In this document: piece after piece, positions 17,372 through 26,531 of the stretch
Numbering within the stretch: position 1 is the first letter of the stretch
How the letters are laid out: every line of letters starts with the position of its first letter
Assembly: GCF_021647475.1 (NCBI RefSeq)
Contig: NZ_JAKIUR010000016.1
Coordinates: 1 to 54,181, forward strand
DNA: 54,181 nt
Origin: Lutibacter sp.
GTDB lineage: Bacteria > Bacteroidota > Bacteroidia > Flavobacteriales > Flavobacteriaceae
Direction of reading: 5' to 3'
Notes under the pieces: model-generated
What the model saw: only the letters and a program-made list of their open reading frames with translations
Databases searched by the model: none
Told to the model about the DNA's origin: nothing
Translations under genes and position numbers: made by a program

Positions 17372-18336
17372 TTTTGAATAAAAAATTCTATTTGACTTGG
17401 GTTTATTTTAAGTGATGTAATTAAATCACTTTTTTGTTTAATAATTGGAGTTAAAAACTGTATTAATGTGTCCTTTTTATATTGATTGTAATCATAAACT
17501 ACTAAAACACTTTTATCATTAATTTTGGAATAATTGGTTAATCCTGTTTGAAAAACAACTTTTACAACGTTTGGTAAAGTATTAATTACCACATTTTTAG
17601 GTTTATTAATTATGGTAACAGGAATGGTAAAACTTCCTTCTGTAAACTTATCTACTTCTCCAGTAATTTTCACTTTTTTAGTACTCATTAAAATATGTTC
17701 TGTATTTAATGGTAATTTTAAATTTGCAGTAAGGCTAATATTACTATTAATATTATTTAGTTTAATTGGTATCATTTCTATTTCATTAATAGAATCTATA
17801 TATTTCTTAGGACCTGTAATTAATATAGAATCAGGACTTATTTTTAACGATTTTGTTAATCCAAAACCTAATTTAAAATTTAATTTAATAGAAGAAATTA
17901 CAACTACTTTTTTTGTTATATTAACTCCTAAATCAAATGAAATTGTATCTTTTAAAACTCTAATAACTTCAGTTTCATTAGGTAATTGAGAATTTATATA
18001 AGCTAATTGCAAATTTGGTAATAATATGTATTTAGCTTTTATCTTTCGCATATTTGACAAGCTTAAATTAACAGTATTATTCCAAACTTTATATCTTAAC
18101 AATGAAAACCCGGGAGCTTTTAAAGCCACTTCTACGGCCTCAACTGGTTTATTTTGAATTAATTTATTTGCAGGTAAATTTTTATAATTAACCTTAAAAA
18201 CTGCAGTACTTGTATATGTTTTAGACAACTCCATCAATAGCCAGATAATTGAGGTTAATACTAAAAAAATAGTAAACTCTTTAACTTTACGTTTAGTTGC
18301 ATTAGAAAAGCCTGATGGTTTTGATTTAGATTTCAT
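17368..18336 (-). CDS. YbbR/CdaR-like domain protein, membrane-anchored
   Basis: A 322-aa protein with a basic N-terminus, one transmembrane helix (about residues 17-35 after MKSKSKPSG) and an extracytoplasmic part with at least two YbbR-like repeats (for example SILITGPKKYIDSINEI). YbbR/CdaR proteins regulate di-adenylate cyclase in Firmicutes; that role is not shown here, as no cyclase gene is adjacent. An upstream ATG at 18387 would give a hydrophobic leader reading into the terminator hairpin, so the ATG at 18334-18336 is preferred. It overlaps coaE by 4 bp. Confidence 0.82.
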   Translation of the reverse strand: MKSKSKPSGFSNATKRKVKEFTIFLVLTSIIWLLMELSKTYTSTAVFKVNYKNLPANKLIQNKPVEAVEVALKAPGFSLLRYKVWNNTVNLSLSNMRKIKAKYILLPNLQLAYINSQLPNETEVIRVLKDTISFDLGVNITKKVVVISSIKLNFKLGFGLTKSLKISPDSILITGPKKYIDSINEIEMIPIKLNNINSNISLTANLKLPLNTEHILMSTKKVKITGEVDKFTEGSFTIPVTIINKPKNVVINTLPNVVKVVFQTGLTNYSKINDKSVLVVYDYNQYKKDTLIQFLTPIIKQKSDLITSLKINPSQIEFFIQK

Positions 18337-18361
18337 TATTATAAAATAAATATTAAATATA

Positions 18362-18395
18362 CAAAAAAAGTGAGCTATATAGCTCACTTTTTTTT
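18362..18395. terminator. Strong bidirectional terminator after yajC
   Basis: A perfect palindrome TGAGCTATATAGCTCA (18371-18386) is flanked by an A-run and T-run of eight. It follows the yajC stop by 15 bp and precedes the YbbR-like gene, so nusB/DUF1573/yajC are probably separated from ybbR/coaE by it. Confidence 0.9.
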
Positions 18396-18409
18396 AGAAG
18401 TAATTTTTA

Positions 18410-18733
18410 TTATTTTTTATCTTTTGGAGCTAAATATCGTTTACTTAATTCCATAGAAATTGAAGATCTTTCAAACTTAATTTTTCCAGCTCCTGTTTCA
18501 ATAATAACAGTGTTATCACTTGCAACAATATCCACAATTTTACCATGAATACCACTTGTAGTGATTATTTTATTTCCTTTTGCTAAAGCTGATTGAAATT
18601 TCTTTTCATTTTTTTGACGTTTCATTTGAGGTCGAATCATAAAAAAATAGATTACCACAAACATTAATAAAAATGGTAACATAGTTGTTAAAGAGTTGCC
18701 TCCTCCTTCTGCTAAAAATATAGTGTTATACAT
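18410..18733 (-). CDS. yajC: Preprotein translocase subunit YajC
   Basis: Accessory subunit of the SecDF-YajC holotranslocon. The 107-aa protein has one transmembrane helix (about 17-36, MLPFLLMFVVIYFFMIRPQM), the family IRPQ motif at its end, and a cytoplasmic domain with ITTSGIHGKIVDI. It lies 10 bp after the DUF1573 gene and ends at a strong terminator. Confidence 0.95.
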   Translation of the reverse strand: MYNTIFLAEGGGNSLTTMLPFLLMFVVIYFFMIRPQMKRQKNEKKFQSALAKGNKIITTSGIHGKIVDIVASDNTVIIETGAGKIKFERSSISMELSKRYLAPKDKK

Positions 18734-18743
18734 ATTTAAAATT

Positions 18744-19256
18744 TTAATAAGGTTTTACTTTAATTGCGTTCAATTTCTTGTCCCGCTTTAACATTGATTT
18801 AGTTTTTGGTTTTGGAGTTACATTACCTGTAACTCTTATTATTTCGTTTACATTTTCTGTATTTGTTCTTAAGGTTATGGATTTATTTTGTTTACCTCGT
18901 TTACCTCTAGAGTTAAATACAAAATTTAATTTTGCTGAATCACCTGGTTTAATAGCTTCTTTTGGCCAAGAAGGAACTGTACAACCACAAGAAGCTCTTG
19001 CTCCTGTAATTACCAAATCTGCTTTACCTTTATTATAAATAGTAAAAGCACCATCAATTTTATCTCCTTCATTGATAGTTCCAAAATCATATGCTTTTTT
19101 ATCAAATGCAATTATTGGCATTCCCATATTCATTTTAGCATCACGTGCTTTAGCAGTTTCAAGATTTGAAGATTTTACTTTTGCAGCGGCATTATCTTTA
19201 CAAGATAATACTGCTAAACTTACCAATACGGTTAAAATTATAGTTATTTTTTTCAT
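18744..19256 (-). CDS. DUF1573 domain lipoprotein
   Basis: A 170-aa exported protein. The signal peptide ends in the lipobox LAVLSC (Cys19), giving a lipid-anchored periplasmic or surface protein. Residues about 48-150 are a DUF1573 immunoglobulin-like domain with the hallmark ASCGCTVPSWP and RGKRGKQNKSITLRTNT. The function of the domain is not established. It lies 29 bp after nusB and 10 bp before yajC. Confidence 0.88.
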   Translation of the reverse strand: MKKITIILTVLVSLAVLSCKDNAAAKVKSSNLETAKARDAKMNMGMPIIAFDKKAYDFGTINEGDKIDGAFTIYNKGKADLVITGARASCGCTVPSWPKEAIKPGDSAKLNFVFNSRGKRGKQNKSITLRTNTENVNEIIRVTGNVTPKPKTKSMLKRDKKLNAIKVKPY

Positions 19257-19285
19257 GTATTAAAAATTTTCGTAAAAATACTAAA

Positions 19286-20224
19286 TTATAACAATCCTCT
19301 ACCTATTTTTTTAATTCTTTTTGAAGTTGTAAAATCTTTTAAAATTTTATCTAAAACACCATTAATAAAATAACTACTTTTTTCAGTAGAATAATCTTTT
19401 GAAATTTCAATATATTCATTAATGGTTACTCGTGCTGGAATTGATGGAAATTTTAAAAACTCTGCAATAGCCATTTTAATTAAAATCATATCTATTTCTG
19501 CAATTCGATCTGTATCCCAATTTGGAGTTCTATCAATAATATCTTTTTCAAATTCCTTCTGGTTTAACACTACTTTTCTAAATAAGTCTAAAACAAATTT
19601 TTTGTCATCGTCATCTTTGTACAACTCTTTTAGTAGAAATGGACTTGTTGATTTTAATTTAGTCAAAGATTTTACAATCCAAGTATTTACAAACGGAATA
19701 TCATCAACCCATGTTATATTTTTATCTTCAAAATATTCAGCTAATTTATCATTTGGAGCAACGAATTCTTTAAACATTTTAATTACAAATTCTTTATCAT
19801 CTTCAAATGAAGATTTATTTGAATTTATATAATCTTGATATAAAGTGCTTTTTTTTGTTTTATTCCAAACTTCTGTAGTGTATTCCGAATCTAACTTCCA
19901 AAAATTTAATTTATTAGCCGTAACATATTGATTCAACGATCCACTTTCCTCCAATAGCTTAAATACTTGGTTGTCAATAAATTTTGTAGATGGATTTAAT
20001 TCTTCTTTAGTTGCTAAAAATTTCTTTTTTGCAATTTTAATATAATTTGCTTCCTTGTTCTTTACTTCCACTAACAGTTGAAGCAACACCACATATAAAT
20101 CATACATTTTATCAATACTAGTCAATAAGAATTTTTCTTCAATATCTAAATTATCACTTTTAGATTGCAATATGGCATAAACTGATTGCATTACTTTAAC
20201 TCTAATATGGCGCCTGTTAATCAT
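19286..20224 (-). CDS. nusB: Transcription antitermination factor NusB (long form)
   Basis: NusB binds boxA RNA with S10 to promote antitermination in rRNA operons. At 312 aa it is about twice the E. coli length: residues 1-165 are an N-terminal extension that keeps the RRHIRVKVMQSVYAI start, and the canonical NusB fold is C-terminal (about 170-300), with DTDRIAEIDMILIKMAIAEF and ARVTINEYIEISKDYSTEKS. Long NusB proteins are usual in Bacteroidota. It is the first gene of the nusB/DUF1573/yajC unit and is divergent from the ABC exporter gene. Confidence 0.92.
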   Translation of the reverse strand: MINRRHIRVKVMQSVYAILQSKSDNLDIEEKFLLTSIDKMYDLYVVLLQLLVEVKNKEANYIKIAKKKFLATKEELNPSTKFIDNQVFKLLEESGSLNQYVTANKLNFWKLDSEYTTEVWNKTKKSTLYQDYINSNKSSFEDDKEFVIKMFKEFVAPNDKLAEYFEDKNITWVDDIPFVNTWIVKSLTKLKSTSPFLLKELYKDDDDKKFVLDLFRKVVLNQKEFEKDIIDRTPNWDTDRIAEIDMILIKMAIAEFLKFPSIPARVTINEYIEISKDYSTEKSSYFINGVLDKILKDFTTSKRIKKIGRGLL

Positions 20225-20398
20225 AGAAAGAACTTTATAAATTTAATCGTTAATTTTTGGCAAAAATACCATATTATTTTTAATAAACAGATTATGTTTC
20301 ATCATTTTTAATAGCATTTAATTTTTATTAAAATGATCGAGTAAAATTTAAATACTGTATATTCGTACTCTTAAAAAAAATGATTTTTTTAATTTTTT

Positions 20399-22153
20399 AT
20401 GAAGGCTTTACAATATTTAAATAAATACTTTTTAAAATATAAATATCGATTATTATTAGGTATTATTATTACTATTGCTTCTAAATTTTTAGCACTTCAA
20501 ATTCCTCAAATAATAAGAGAATCTATTAATATTGCAGGAGATTACAAAAATGGTTTGACAACTAATTTAGCTGATGTAAAATCTGAATTATTAACAAATA
20601 TTCTTCTAATAATTGGTGCAGCAATTCTTTCAGGTTTTTTCACTTTTTTAATGAGGCAAACTATCATTGTAATGTCTCGTTTAATTGAGTTCGATTTAAA
20701 AAACGAAATTTATCAACAATACCAAAACCTCTCACTTAACTTTTACAAAAAAAATAGAACTGGCGATTTAATGAATCGGATAAGTGAAGATGTTTCTAAA
20801 GTTCGTATGTATTTTGGTCCTGCGGTAATGTACACTATAAACATGTTAGTATTATTTATTGTAGCTATTATAAAAATGTATCAAATTGATACCGTTTTAA
20901 CAAACTACACTTTGTTGCCGTTACCTATATTATCAGTTTCTATTTATCTTTTAAGTAGAGTTATTAACAAAAGAAGCACCTCAATTCAAGAATATTTATC
21001 AAAATTAACTGCAAATGCACAAGAAACCTTTTCTGGGATCAGCATTATAAAATCATACGGAATAGAGCAAAATGCAATGTTAACTTTTGGAAATTTAGCT
21101 AATACAGCCAAAGAAAAAAACATAAATTTTTATAAAGCACAAGCTTTATTTTTCCCATTAATGATTTTATTGATAGGGTTAAGTAATATTTTAGTAATTT
21201 ATGTAGGAGGTTTACGGTATATTGAAGGTTCCATCTCATTAGGTGTTATTGCAGAATTTATAATGTATGTAAATATGCTTACATGGCCAGTTGCCGTTGT
21301 AGGCTGGGTTACCTCAATGGTTCAACAAGCCGAAGCTTCTCAAAAACGAATAAATGAATTCTTAAATCAAAAACCAGAAATTCAAAACAACACCTCTTTA
21401 CATTCAAATATTAAAGGAAATATAGAATTTAAAAATGTTTCATACACCTATGATGATACTGAAATAACCGCTTTAAAAAATGTAAGTTTTAAAATTGAAA
21501 CTGGAAAAACATTGGCAATTTTAGGAAATACTGGTTCTGGTAAAACTACTATTATCAATTTAATTGCTCGATTATATGATGTTACCTCTGGAGAAATTTT
21601 AATAGATGATTTAAATATTGAAAATGTAAACTTAAATGATTTACGTCAAAGTATTGGTTTTGTACCACAAGAAGCCTTTTTATTTTCAGATACTATTAAA
21701 AACAATATAAAATTCGGAAAAGAAAATGCTTCTGATATCGAAATAGAACAAGCCGCTAAAGATGCTTACATCCATAACAACATTAAAGCCTTTAATAAAG
21801 GTTATAATACTTATGTTGGAGAACGTGGTGTAACACTTTCTGGGGGACAAAAACAGCGTATTTCTATTGCTAGAGCTATTATTAAAAATCCTAAAATTTT
21901 AATTTTTGACGATTGCTTGTCTGCAGTTGATACAGAAACTGAAGAAATTATCTTAAACAATTTGTATAAAATAAGTAAACATAAAACTACCCTAATTATA
22001 AGCCATAGAATTTCATCCGTTAAAAACGCAGACAAAATTGTAGTACTTGACCACGGTAAAATAATACAGCAAGGTTCACACAATGAATTAGTTAACTCAA
22101 AAGGTTATTATAAAGCGTTATATGAACAACAACTTTTAGAAAAAGAAATTTAA
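20399..22153 (+). CDS. ABC exporter half-transporter (MdlB/MsbA-like)
   Basis: A 584-aa fused permease-ATPase. Six transmembrane helices lie in residues 15-310, then the nucleotide-binding domain: Walker A GNTGSGKTT (near 377), Q-loop GFVPQEAFLFSD, signature LSGGQKQR (near 481), Walker B ILIFDDCLSAVD (near 500) and switch ISHR. Walker B ends in Asp instead of the catalytic Glu, as in the degenerate subunit of some heterodimeric exporters. No partner half-transporter is adjacent. Substrate unknown (lipid, drug or peptide). Confidence 0.9.
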   Translation: MKALQYLNKYFLKYKYRLLLGIIITIASKFLALQIPQIIRESINIAGDYKNGLTTNLADVKSELLTNILLIIGAAILSGFFTFLMRQTIIVMSRLIEFDLKNEIYQQYQNLSLNFYKKNRTGDLMNRISEDVSKVRMYFGPAVMYTINMLVLFIVAIIKMYQIDTVLTNYTLLPLPILSVSIYLLSRVINKRSTSIQEYLSKLTANAQETFSGISIIKSYGIEQNAMLTFGNLANTAKEKNINFYKAQALFFPLMILLIGLSNILVIYVGGLRYIEGSISLGVIAEFIMYVNMLTWPVAVVGWVTSMVQQAEASQKRINEFLNQKPEIQNNTSLHSNIKGNIEFKNVSYTYDDTEITALKNVSFKIETGKTLAILGNTGSGKTTIINLIARLYDVTSGEILIDDLNIENVNLNDLRQSIGFVPQEAFLFSDTIKNNIKFGKENASDIEIEQAAKDAYIHNNIKAFNKGYNTYVGERGVTLSGGQKQRISIARAIIKNPKILIFDDCLSAVDTETEEIILNNLYKISKHKTTLIISHRISSVKNADKIVVLDHGKIIQQGSHNELVNSKGYYKALYEQQLLEKEI

Positions 22154-22181
22154 AAATGGCTTAAATAGTAAAATAATTTTA

Positions 22182-22189
22182 TAGATTTG
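22182..22189 (+). promoter_or_regulatory. Putative -7 promoter box of the DUF3276 gene
   Basis: TAGATTTG matches TAnnTTTG, 45 bp before the ATG at 22235. No clear -33 TTG at the expected spacing. Confidence 0.4.
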
Positions 22190-22234
22190 TGAATAAATCT
22201 AATAAAAAGATTAAATAATTTTAGAAAGTTAAAT

Positions 22235-22615
22235 ATGAACGAAAAAGATCATTTGGAACAAGAAGAAATATTTTCTCAGGTTCTAAGAGCAGGAAGAAGA
22301 ACTTACTTTTTTGATGTAAGAGCAACAAAAGCTGAAGACTATTACTTAACTATTACAGAAAGTAAAAAATTCACACATGATGATGGTTCTTTCCATTACA
22401 AAAAACACAAAATTTATTTATACAAAGAAGATTTTTCTGAATTTAATGAAATGCTCAAAGCTGCTACCGACTACATTTTAGAGGAAAAAGGTGAAGAAGT
22501 GATTTCAGAACGTCACCAAAAAGACTTTAAAAGACCTTCTGAGTTGAATGTTGAAACTACTGATAGCAACAACAGCACAGAAAGTTTTACTGACGTAAAA
22601 TTTGAAGATATTTAA
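22235..22615 (+). CDS. DUF3276 (PUR-alpha-like) nucleic-acid-binding protein
   Basis: A 126-aa protein of the bacterial PUR family. A single PUR repeat spans about residues 11-85: SQVLRAGRRTYFFDVRATKA, then YLTITESKKF and the KHKIYLYKEDFSEF strand-helix. Homologues (such as BpuR of Borrelia) bind single-stranded DNA and RNA; members are widespread in Bacteroidota. The last 30 residues are acidic and low complexity, probably disordered. It is transcribed alone, with a strong terminator 23 bp after the stop. Confidence 0.88.
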   Translation: MNEKDHLEQEEIFSQVLRAGRRTYFFDVRATKAEDYYLTITESKKFTHDDGSFHYKKHKIYLYKEDFSEFNEMLKAATDYILEEKGEEVISERHQKDFKRPSELNVETTDSNNSTESFTDVKFEDI

Positions 22616-22637
22616 AAAAGTATTGATACATATTTAC

Positions 22638-22669
22638 AAAAAAGCCGATGAAAATTCATCGGCTTTTTT
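22638..22669. terminator. Bidirectional rho-independent terminator
   Basis: Arms AAAAAAGCCGATGAA and TTCATCGGCTTTTTT form a perfect stem between the convergent DUF3276 gene and sucC. T-runs exist on both strands. Confidence 0.93.
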
Positions 22670-22691
22670 ATGTTTTATTATTAAGTGAAAT

Positions 22692-23885
22692 TTAAGAAAT
22701 AACTTCATGCACTTTATCAGCAGCTTCTTGAAACTCTGTAGCCGAAATAACATCTAAACCACTAGCATCAATTAATTCTTTAGCTTCAATCGCATTAGTA
22801 CCTTGTAGTCGTACAATAATAGGTATTTTAATTGCATCACCCATATTTTTATAAGCATCAATTACACCTTGAGCTACTCTATCGCAACGCACAATTCCAC
22901 CAAAAATATTCACTAAAATTGCTTTTACATTTGGTTCTTTTAAAATAATTCTAAACGCAATTTCAACACGTTTTGCATCTGCAGTACCACCAACATCTAA
23001 AAAGTTAGCAGGCTCGCCACCAGATTGTTTAATTAAATCCATAGTGCTCATTGCCAAACCTGCTCCGTTTACCATACAACCAACATTACCATCTAAATCC
23101 ACATAATTTAATCCTGCAGCATTTGCTTCAACTTCAATCGGATTTTCTTCACGTAAATCACGTAATTCTGCTAAATCTTTATGACGAAATAAAGCACTAT
23201 TATCTAAAACTACTTTAGAATCTACCGCTAAAATTTTATTATCTGATGTTTTTAAAACAGGATTTATTTCAAATAATGATGCATCTGATTTTACAAAAGC
23301 AGTATATAATGAAGTCACAAATTTTATCATTTCTTTTAATGCAGAACCTGATAAGCCTAAATTAAAAGCAATTTTTCTAGCTTGAAAAGGTAATAATCCT
23401 AATTCTGGATCAATTTCTTCTGTAAAAATTAAGTGAGGTGTTTTATCTGCAACCGCTTCAATGTTCATTCCACCTTCTGTAGAATACATTACCATATTTT
23501 TACTAGTTGTTCTGTTTAGTAAAACAGACATATAATATTCTTTTGTTTCAGATTCACCTGGATAATAAACATCTTCAGCAATTAATACCTGATTTACTTT
23601 TTTCCCTTGTGGTGGAGTTTGAGGTGTTTTTAACATCATTCCAATCATAGCTTCTGAAATGGTATCAACTTCTTGTAAACTTTTAGCAAGTTTAACTCCT
23701 CCTCCTTTACCACGTCCACCAGCATGAACTTGAGCTTTAACAACCCACCACTGCGTACCTGTTTCAGTACTTAATTGTTTTGCAGCTTCCACCGCTTTTT
23801 TATGATTATCGGCAACAATACCTCTTTGTATTCTTACACCAAAACTACTTAGTAATTCTTTTCCTTGATATTCGTGTAAATTCAT
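22692..23885 (-). CDS. sucC: Succinate-CoA ligase, ADP-forming, beta subunit
   Basis: TCA-cycle enzyme giving succinate plus ATP from succinyl-CoA. The 397-aa protein begins with the ATP-grasp start MNLHEYQGKELLSSFGV and has KAQVHAGGRGKGGGVKLA (about 50-67), the phosphate/CoA-loop block NGAGLAMSTMDLI (about 272-284), FLDVGGTA and NIFGGIVRCD near the C-terminus. sucD is not adjacent, as often in Bacteroidota. Confidence 0.97.
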   Translation of the reverse strand: MNLHEYQGKELLSSFGVRIQRGIVADNHKKAVEAAKQLSTETGTQWWVVKAQVHAGGRGKGGGVKLAKSLQEVDTISEAMIGMMLKTPQTPPQGKKVNQVLIAEDVYYPGESETKEYYMSVLLNRTTSKNMVMYSTEGGMNIEAVADKTPHLIFTEEIDPELGLLPFQARKIAFNLGLSGSALKEMIKFVTSLYTAFVKSDASLFEINPVLKTSDNKILAVDSKVVLDNSALFRHKDLAELRDLREENPIEVEANAAGLNYVDLDGNVGCMVNGAGLAMSTMDLIKQSGGEPANFLDVGGTADAKRVEIAFRIILKEPNVKAILVNIFGGIVRCDRVAQGVIDAYKNMGDAIKIPIIVRLQGTNAIEAKELIDASGLDVISATEFQEAADKVHEVIS

Positions 23886-23913
23886 TAGAAATAACGGTTT
23901 TATTAAATATGTA

Positions 23914-23921
23914 CAAATGTA
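23914..23921 (-). promoter_or_regulatory. Putative sucC -7 promoter box
   Basis: Reads TACATTTG on the minus strand, a perfect TAnnTTTG box, 28 bp before the sucC ATG. Confidence 0.45.
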
Positions 23922-24043
23922 ATCATTTTATCAAAATTTCTATTTGAATAATAAAAAAAGTTTTCCTTATTTGGTTACATAAAAAATAACAAAAAATCTA
24001 TTTTATTAACATTTATTTAAGATAATATCGAATAACAGTTAAA

Positions 24044-24051
24044 TAATTTTG
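24044..24051 (+). promoter_or_regulatory. Putative -7 promoter box of the DUF5916 gene
   Basis: TAATTTTG fits TAnnTTTG and lies 30-38 bp before the paired ATG codons at 24079 and 24082. It also covers the TTG at 24049 that a longer reading frame would use, which argues against that start. Confidence 0.4.
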
Positions 24052-24081
24052 AACTTTGAAAATTACACCTTATTCTTAATG

Positions 24082-26490
24082 ATGAAATATTACTTAACCA
24101 TTATTTTTATTACTATTTTTACTTTTTCGAAAGCACAACAAAACCCAAAAACGGTAAAAGCATTAAAAATAGATAAATCTCCAATTATTGATGGAATTTT
24201 AAACGAAGCGTTTTGGAATAATGCTGAACCAGCCAAAGATTTCGTAATGTTCAATCCAGGAGATGGTGAAGCAGAAAGGTCTGATAAAAAAACGATTGTT
24301 AAAATTGCTTACAATAATGAAGCAATATACATAGGAGCAACATTGTACGACAATAAACCGAATGAAATTCCTATGCAATTTTCTACTAGAGATAATTTTG
24401 GAATAACCGATTTTTTTGTGGTAACCATCAATCCTGAAAATGATGGTCAAAATGACACTGAATTCATAGTAATGAGTACTGGTAATCAAGCGGATGCTAA
24501 ATTATCTTTAAACGGTGAAGATTTTAGCTGGAATGCGGTATGGAAAAGTGCAGTTAAATTAAATAAGGATAACTGGACTGTTGAAATAAAAATTCCTTAT
24601 TCTGAATTGCGTTTTAACAATACAAAATCTAAAACTTGGGGAATAAATTTTAGTAGAAAGTTTAATAAATTGGATGAACAATATGTATGGAATTATGTAG
24701 ATAAAAAAGTAGGCTCATTTACACAATATAGTGGAAAATTAACAGGAATTGAAAATATTACACCTCCAACTCGTTTAAGCTTTTCGCCTTACGCTTCTTC
24801 TAATTATAGCTCTTTTGATGGAACACATAGCTTTGATAACAATATTGGAATGGATTTAAAATATGGAATTAATGAAAGCTTTACATTGGATGCTACTTTA
24901 ATTCCCGATTTTGGTCAAACTGCTTTTGACGATTTAGTTTTAAATTTAGGACCTTTTGAACAACAATATCAAGAACAACGCTCTTTTTTTACAGAAGGAA
25001 CAGAATTGTTTAGTAAAGGTGGTTTGTTTTATTCTAGAAGAATTGGGAATACTCCAACAAATTTTTATGCTGTTGAAGCAAATTTGGGTTCAAATGAAGA
25101 AATAATTGACAACCCAAGCAAGGTTAATATGCTAAATGCTATTAAAGTATCCGGCAGAACCTCAAAAGGATTAGGTATTGGTTTTTTTAATGCTATCACC
25201 GAAAAAACATTTGCTAAAATTAAAAATATAATTACTAATAAAATTAGAAACGAAACCACAGAACCTTTAGCAAACTATAATGTTTTAGTTTTAGATCAGC
25301 AATTTAACAAAAACTCATCAGTAAGTTTTGTAAATACCAGCGTAATACGTAATGGCGATTTTAGAGATGCCAATGTTTCTGCCCTTTTATTTAATTTAGC
25401 AGATAAAAAAAGTAAATATAATTTATCGGGAGCCTATAAATTAAGTAACGTATATGAAAATAGTGATAAAACTACAGGTTATGCAGGTTATTTAAAATTT
25501 GAGAAAACTTATGGAAATTTTCAGTACGAAATAGCACATTCAAGAAGTAATGATACTTATGATATTAATGATTTAGGATTTCAAAGAAACAATAATTATG
25601 CAAACTATTCTGGTGGAATTTCTTATCGTATTTTTAAACCAACCAAACATTTTAATCAATATAGAGTTTCTTTAAATGGCGATCTTAATTACCAAAATAA
25701 GCCTAATAATTATCAAAGTAGTTCCATTAATTTAGATGCTTTTTTTATAACAAAAAGTCGTTTTGCTTTTGGAGCTAATATCATGAAAAATATTGGAAGC
25801 CAGTATGATTTTTATGAACCTAGAGTTACAGGTCGGTTTTTTAAACAAAATGCTGTTTTCTTTTCTATGGGTTGGATTTCAACCGATTATAGAAAAAAGT
25901 TTGCTATGGATTTAAGGGCTGGCTATGGAATTAGACATAAAAACAACAATCTTTACAGAACCATAACGTTCTCTCCAAGATATCGCTTTTCTGATAAATT
26001 TCAGCTAATATATCGAATAAATTATAGTAATATGACCGAAGAAAAAGGTTGGGTTAATGAACTGGATAATGGGGCAATTATATTTGGAAACAGAAATATT
26101 AGAACGCTAACTAACACATTAATAAGTAGTTATAATTTTAACATTAAGAATGCCTTAAACCTTTCTTTTAGGTATTACTGGTCTCCTGTAAAATATGCTG
26201 ATAATTATTACGAGTTAAATAACAACGGTACTTTAGAGGCTAGTAATTACACTGCTGTTCATGATATTAATTATAATATTTGGAATTTAGATTTGAGTTA
26301 TAATTGGGAATTTGCTCCTGGAAGTCAATTAATTGTATTGTACAGAAATTCAATATTCAATTCTGATGAAATGGCAGATTTAAGTTTCTCTCAAAATTTG
26401 AATAATTTATTTAAACAACCTAAAACCAATATTTTTTCAATTAAATTAATTTATTATTTAGATTATAACAATGTAAAACGTTGGTTGTAG
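24082..26490 (+). CDS. DUF5916 outer-membrane protein with CBM9-like N-terminal domain
   Basis: About 802 aa. The start MKYYLTIIFITIFTFSKAQQ is a Sec signal peptide; the ATG at 24079 directly before it would serve equally. Residues about 25-225 resemble a carbohydrate-binding family 9-like beta-sandwich (DGILNEAFWNNA, then WTVEIKIPYSELRF). The rest (about 230-802) is DUF5916, with PDFGQTAFDDLVLNLGPFE and alternating aromatic strands typical of an outer-membrane beta-barrel. Substrate unknown. Homologues are common in Flavobacteriia. It stands alone, divergent from sucC. Confidence 0.85.
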   Translation: MKYYLTIIFITIFTFSKAQQNPKTVKALKIDKSPIIDGILNEAFWNNAEPAKDFVMFNPGDGEAERSDKKTIVKIAYNNEAIYIGATLYDNKPNEIPMQFSTRDNFGITDFFVVTINPENDGQNDTEFIVMSTGNQADAKLSLNGEDFSWNAVWKSAVKLNKDNWTVEIKIPYSELRFNNTKSKTWGINFSRKFNKLDEQYVWNYVDKKVGSFTQYSGKLTGIENITPPTRLSFSPYASSNYSSFDGTHSFDNNIGMDLKYGINESFTLDATLIPDFGQTAFDDLVLNLGPFEQQYQEQRSFFTEGTELFSKGGLFYSRRIGNTPTNFYAVEANLGSNEEIIDNPSKVNMLNAIKVSGRTSKGLGIGFFNAITEKTFAKIKNIITNKIRNETTEPLANYNVLVLDQQFNKNSSVSFVNTSVIRNGDFRDANVSALLFNLADKKSKYNLSGAYKLSNVYENSDKTTGYAGYLKFEKTYGNFQYEIAHSRSNDTYDINDLGFQRNNNYANYSGGISYRIFKPTKHFNQYRVSLNGDLNYQNKPNNYQSSSINLDAFFITKSRFAFGANIMKNIGSQYDFYEPRVTGRFFKQNAVFFSMGWISTDYRKKFAMDLRAGYGIRHKNNNLYRTITFSPRYRFSDKFQLIYRINYSNMTEEKGWVNELDNGAIIFGNRNIRTLTNTLISSYNFNIKNALNLSFRYYWSPVKYADNYYELNNNGTLEASNYTAVHDINYNIWNLDLSYNWEFAPGSQLIVLYRNSIFNSDEMADLSFSQNLNNLFKQPKTNIFSIKLIYYLDYNNVKRWL

Positions 26491-26531
26491 TTTTAATTTA
26501 ATTCCGTATTTTCACCGTATTATTTTTTATA

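Noticed and set aside
24199..24489. Minus-strand open frame inside the DUF5916 gene
   Set aside because: Shadow frame; the plus-strand protein has a signal peptide and clear domains.
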